NCBI GenBank assembly: GCA_963699805.1 | Contig: CAVOVH010000005.1 | Coordinates: forward strand, 558,001-622,000 | Direction of reading: 5' to 3' | Length of the DNA stretch: 64,000 nucleotides | From: JAGTVG01 sp963699805 | GTDB lineage: Bacteria > Bacteroidota > Bacteroidia > Cytophagales > Cyclobacteriaceae | Shown here: piece after piece, positions 63,709 to 64,000 of the stretch | Numbering within the stretch: the stretch's first letter is position 1 | Layout of the letters: the number at the start of each line of letters is the position of its first letter | Notes under the pieces: generated by a model | Told to the model about the DNA's origin: nothing | Database searches by the model: none | Seen by the model: the letters and a program-made list of their open reading frames with translations, nothing else | Translations under genes and position numbers: made by a program

Positions 63709-63723
63709 TTTTGGTTAATTTTG
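63693..63723 (+). promoter_or_regulatory. Bacteroidota-type promoter of ssb
   Basis: TTTG at 63693-63696, a 19-base spacer, then TAATTTTG at 63716-63723: a full consensus match starting inside the last codons of mutY. The expected start of transcription is near 63730, 30 bases before the ssb ATG. Confidence 0.8.
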
Positions 63724-63759
63724 TAACAAATTATGTTCAACCAGTATTTAATAAAATAT

Positions 63760-64000
63760 TATGGCAGGCGTTAATAAGGTTATTTTAATTGGTAATTTAG
63801 GAGCAGATCCTGAAATCCGGCATTTACCCAGTGGATCAATTGTGGCAAATATCAACCTGGCCACTTCGGAATCCTATATGACAAAGGAAGGGGAAAGAGT
63901 GGAACAAACCGAATGGCATCGAATTGAACTTTGGGATGGTTTGGCTAAGATTGCCGAACAATATTTAAGCAAAGGCCGGCAGGTCTATATTGAAGGAAAA
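63760..64000 (+). CDS. ssb: single-stranded DNA-binding protein, 5' part
   Basis: The first 80 codons of an SSB run off the window edge. MAGVNKVILIGNLGADPEIR and TEWHRIELWDGLAKIAEQYLSKGRQVYIEG are the OB-fold signature. It coats ssDNA during replication and repair. The C-terminal acidic tip lies outside the window. Confidence 0.97.

Noticed and set aside
1..64000. CRISPR array, prophage, integrase or transposase
   Set aside because: No regularly spaced repeats and no such genes were seen in any frame.

Overview
The window looks like a chromosomal segment of an uncultured or environmental member of the Bacteroidota. The evidence is a gliding-motility lipoprotein GldB, the phylum's TTTG-N19-TAnnTTTG promoters (clear copies ahead of rplU and ssb), the near absence of Shine-Dalgarno sequences, a short AURKAIP1/COX24-type ribosomal protein, DUF4212 paired with a VC_2705-type symporter, and AT-rich intergenic DNA. 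The content is mostly housekeeping. I see no prophage, intact insertion sequence, CRISPR array or secondary-metabolite cluster.

Layout. 1-5.0 kb: the end of a secreted helical-repeat protein, tRNA-Pro(GGG), a decayed kup-type K+ transporter, a HEAT-repeat protein and a PMA1-type H+-ATPase gene cut by one in-frame TAA. 5.3-10 kb: a secreted low-complexity protein facing an acyl-CoA synthetase / sodium:solute symporter / DUF4212 operon. 10-21.5 kb: ZIP and CorA metal transporters, ApbE, RuvB, QueG, a cyclase-family hydrolase, a DnaQ-like exonuclease, a 0.9-kb gene-poor gap, a DUF1003 protein, an intact Kup and the rplU-rpmA operon. 21.5-31.6 kb: a minus-strand block of rhomboid protease, polyprenyl synthase, RNase R, a fused oligopeptide ABC ATPase, a PolB-like exonuclease, a patatin/outer-membrane protein and an M23 peptidase.

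31.6-42.4 kb: a coding remnant, a MetE-like methyltransferase, a frameshifted HXXEE protein, a TPR/membrane-protein pair, tRNA-Ala(GGC), an NlpC/P60 lipoprotein, asparagine synthetase, a large FAD/Fe-S oxidoreductase and a radical SAM protein. 42.8-53.6 kb: a metallophosphatase with an EEP-family nuclease/phosphatase, an SDR with 3-methyladenine glycosylase, an outer-membrane barrel, GldB, a glycosyltransferase with a second asparagine synthetase, endonuclease III, and an ECF sigma factor with a tiny overlapping partner. 53.8-64 kb: UvrA, YjbQ, a beta-helix lipoprotein, release factor 1, RNase E/G, a 30-residue ribosomal protein, a TPR protein, HU, MutY and the start of ssb.

Functional themes are DNA repair (RuvB, Tag, Nth, UvrA, MutY, SSB), RNA processing and translation (RNase R, RNase E/G, RF1, L21, L27, QueG), and envelope work (M23, NlpC/P60, patatin barrel, GldB, glycosyltransferase). 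I did not find a convincing new system. The points most worth a second look are the broken transporter genes at the left end (kup with frameshifts and a stop; the H+-ATPase with a single TAA), the acyl-CoA synthetase with substituted ATP-loop and acyl-pocket residues, the frameshifted HXXEE gene, and short degenerate repeats near the two tRNA genes. All identifications rest on reading the translated sequence and recognising motifs; no search was run.
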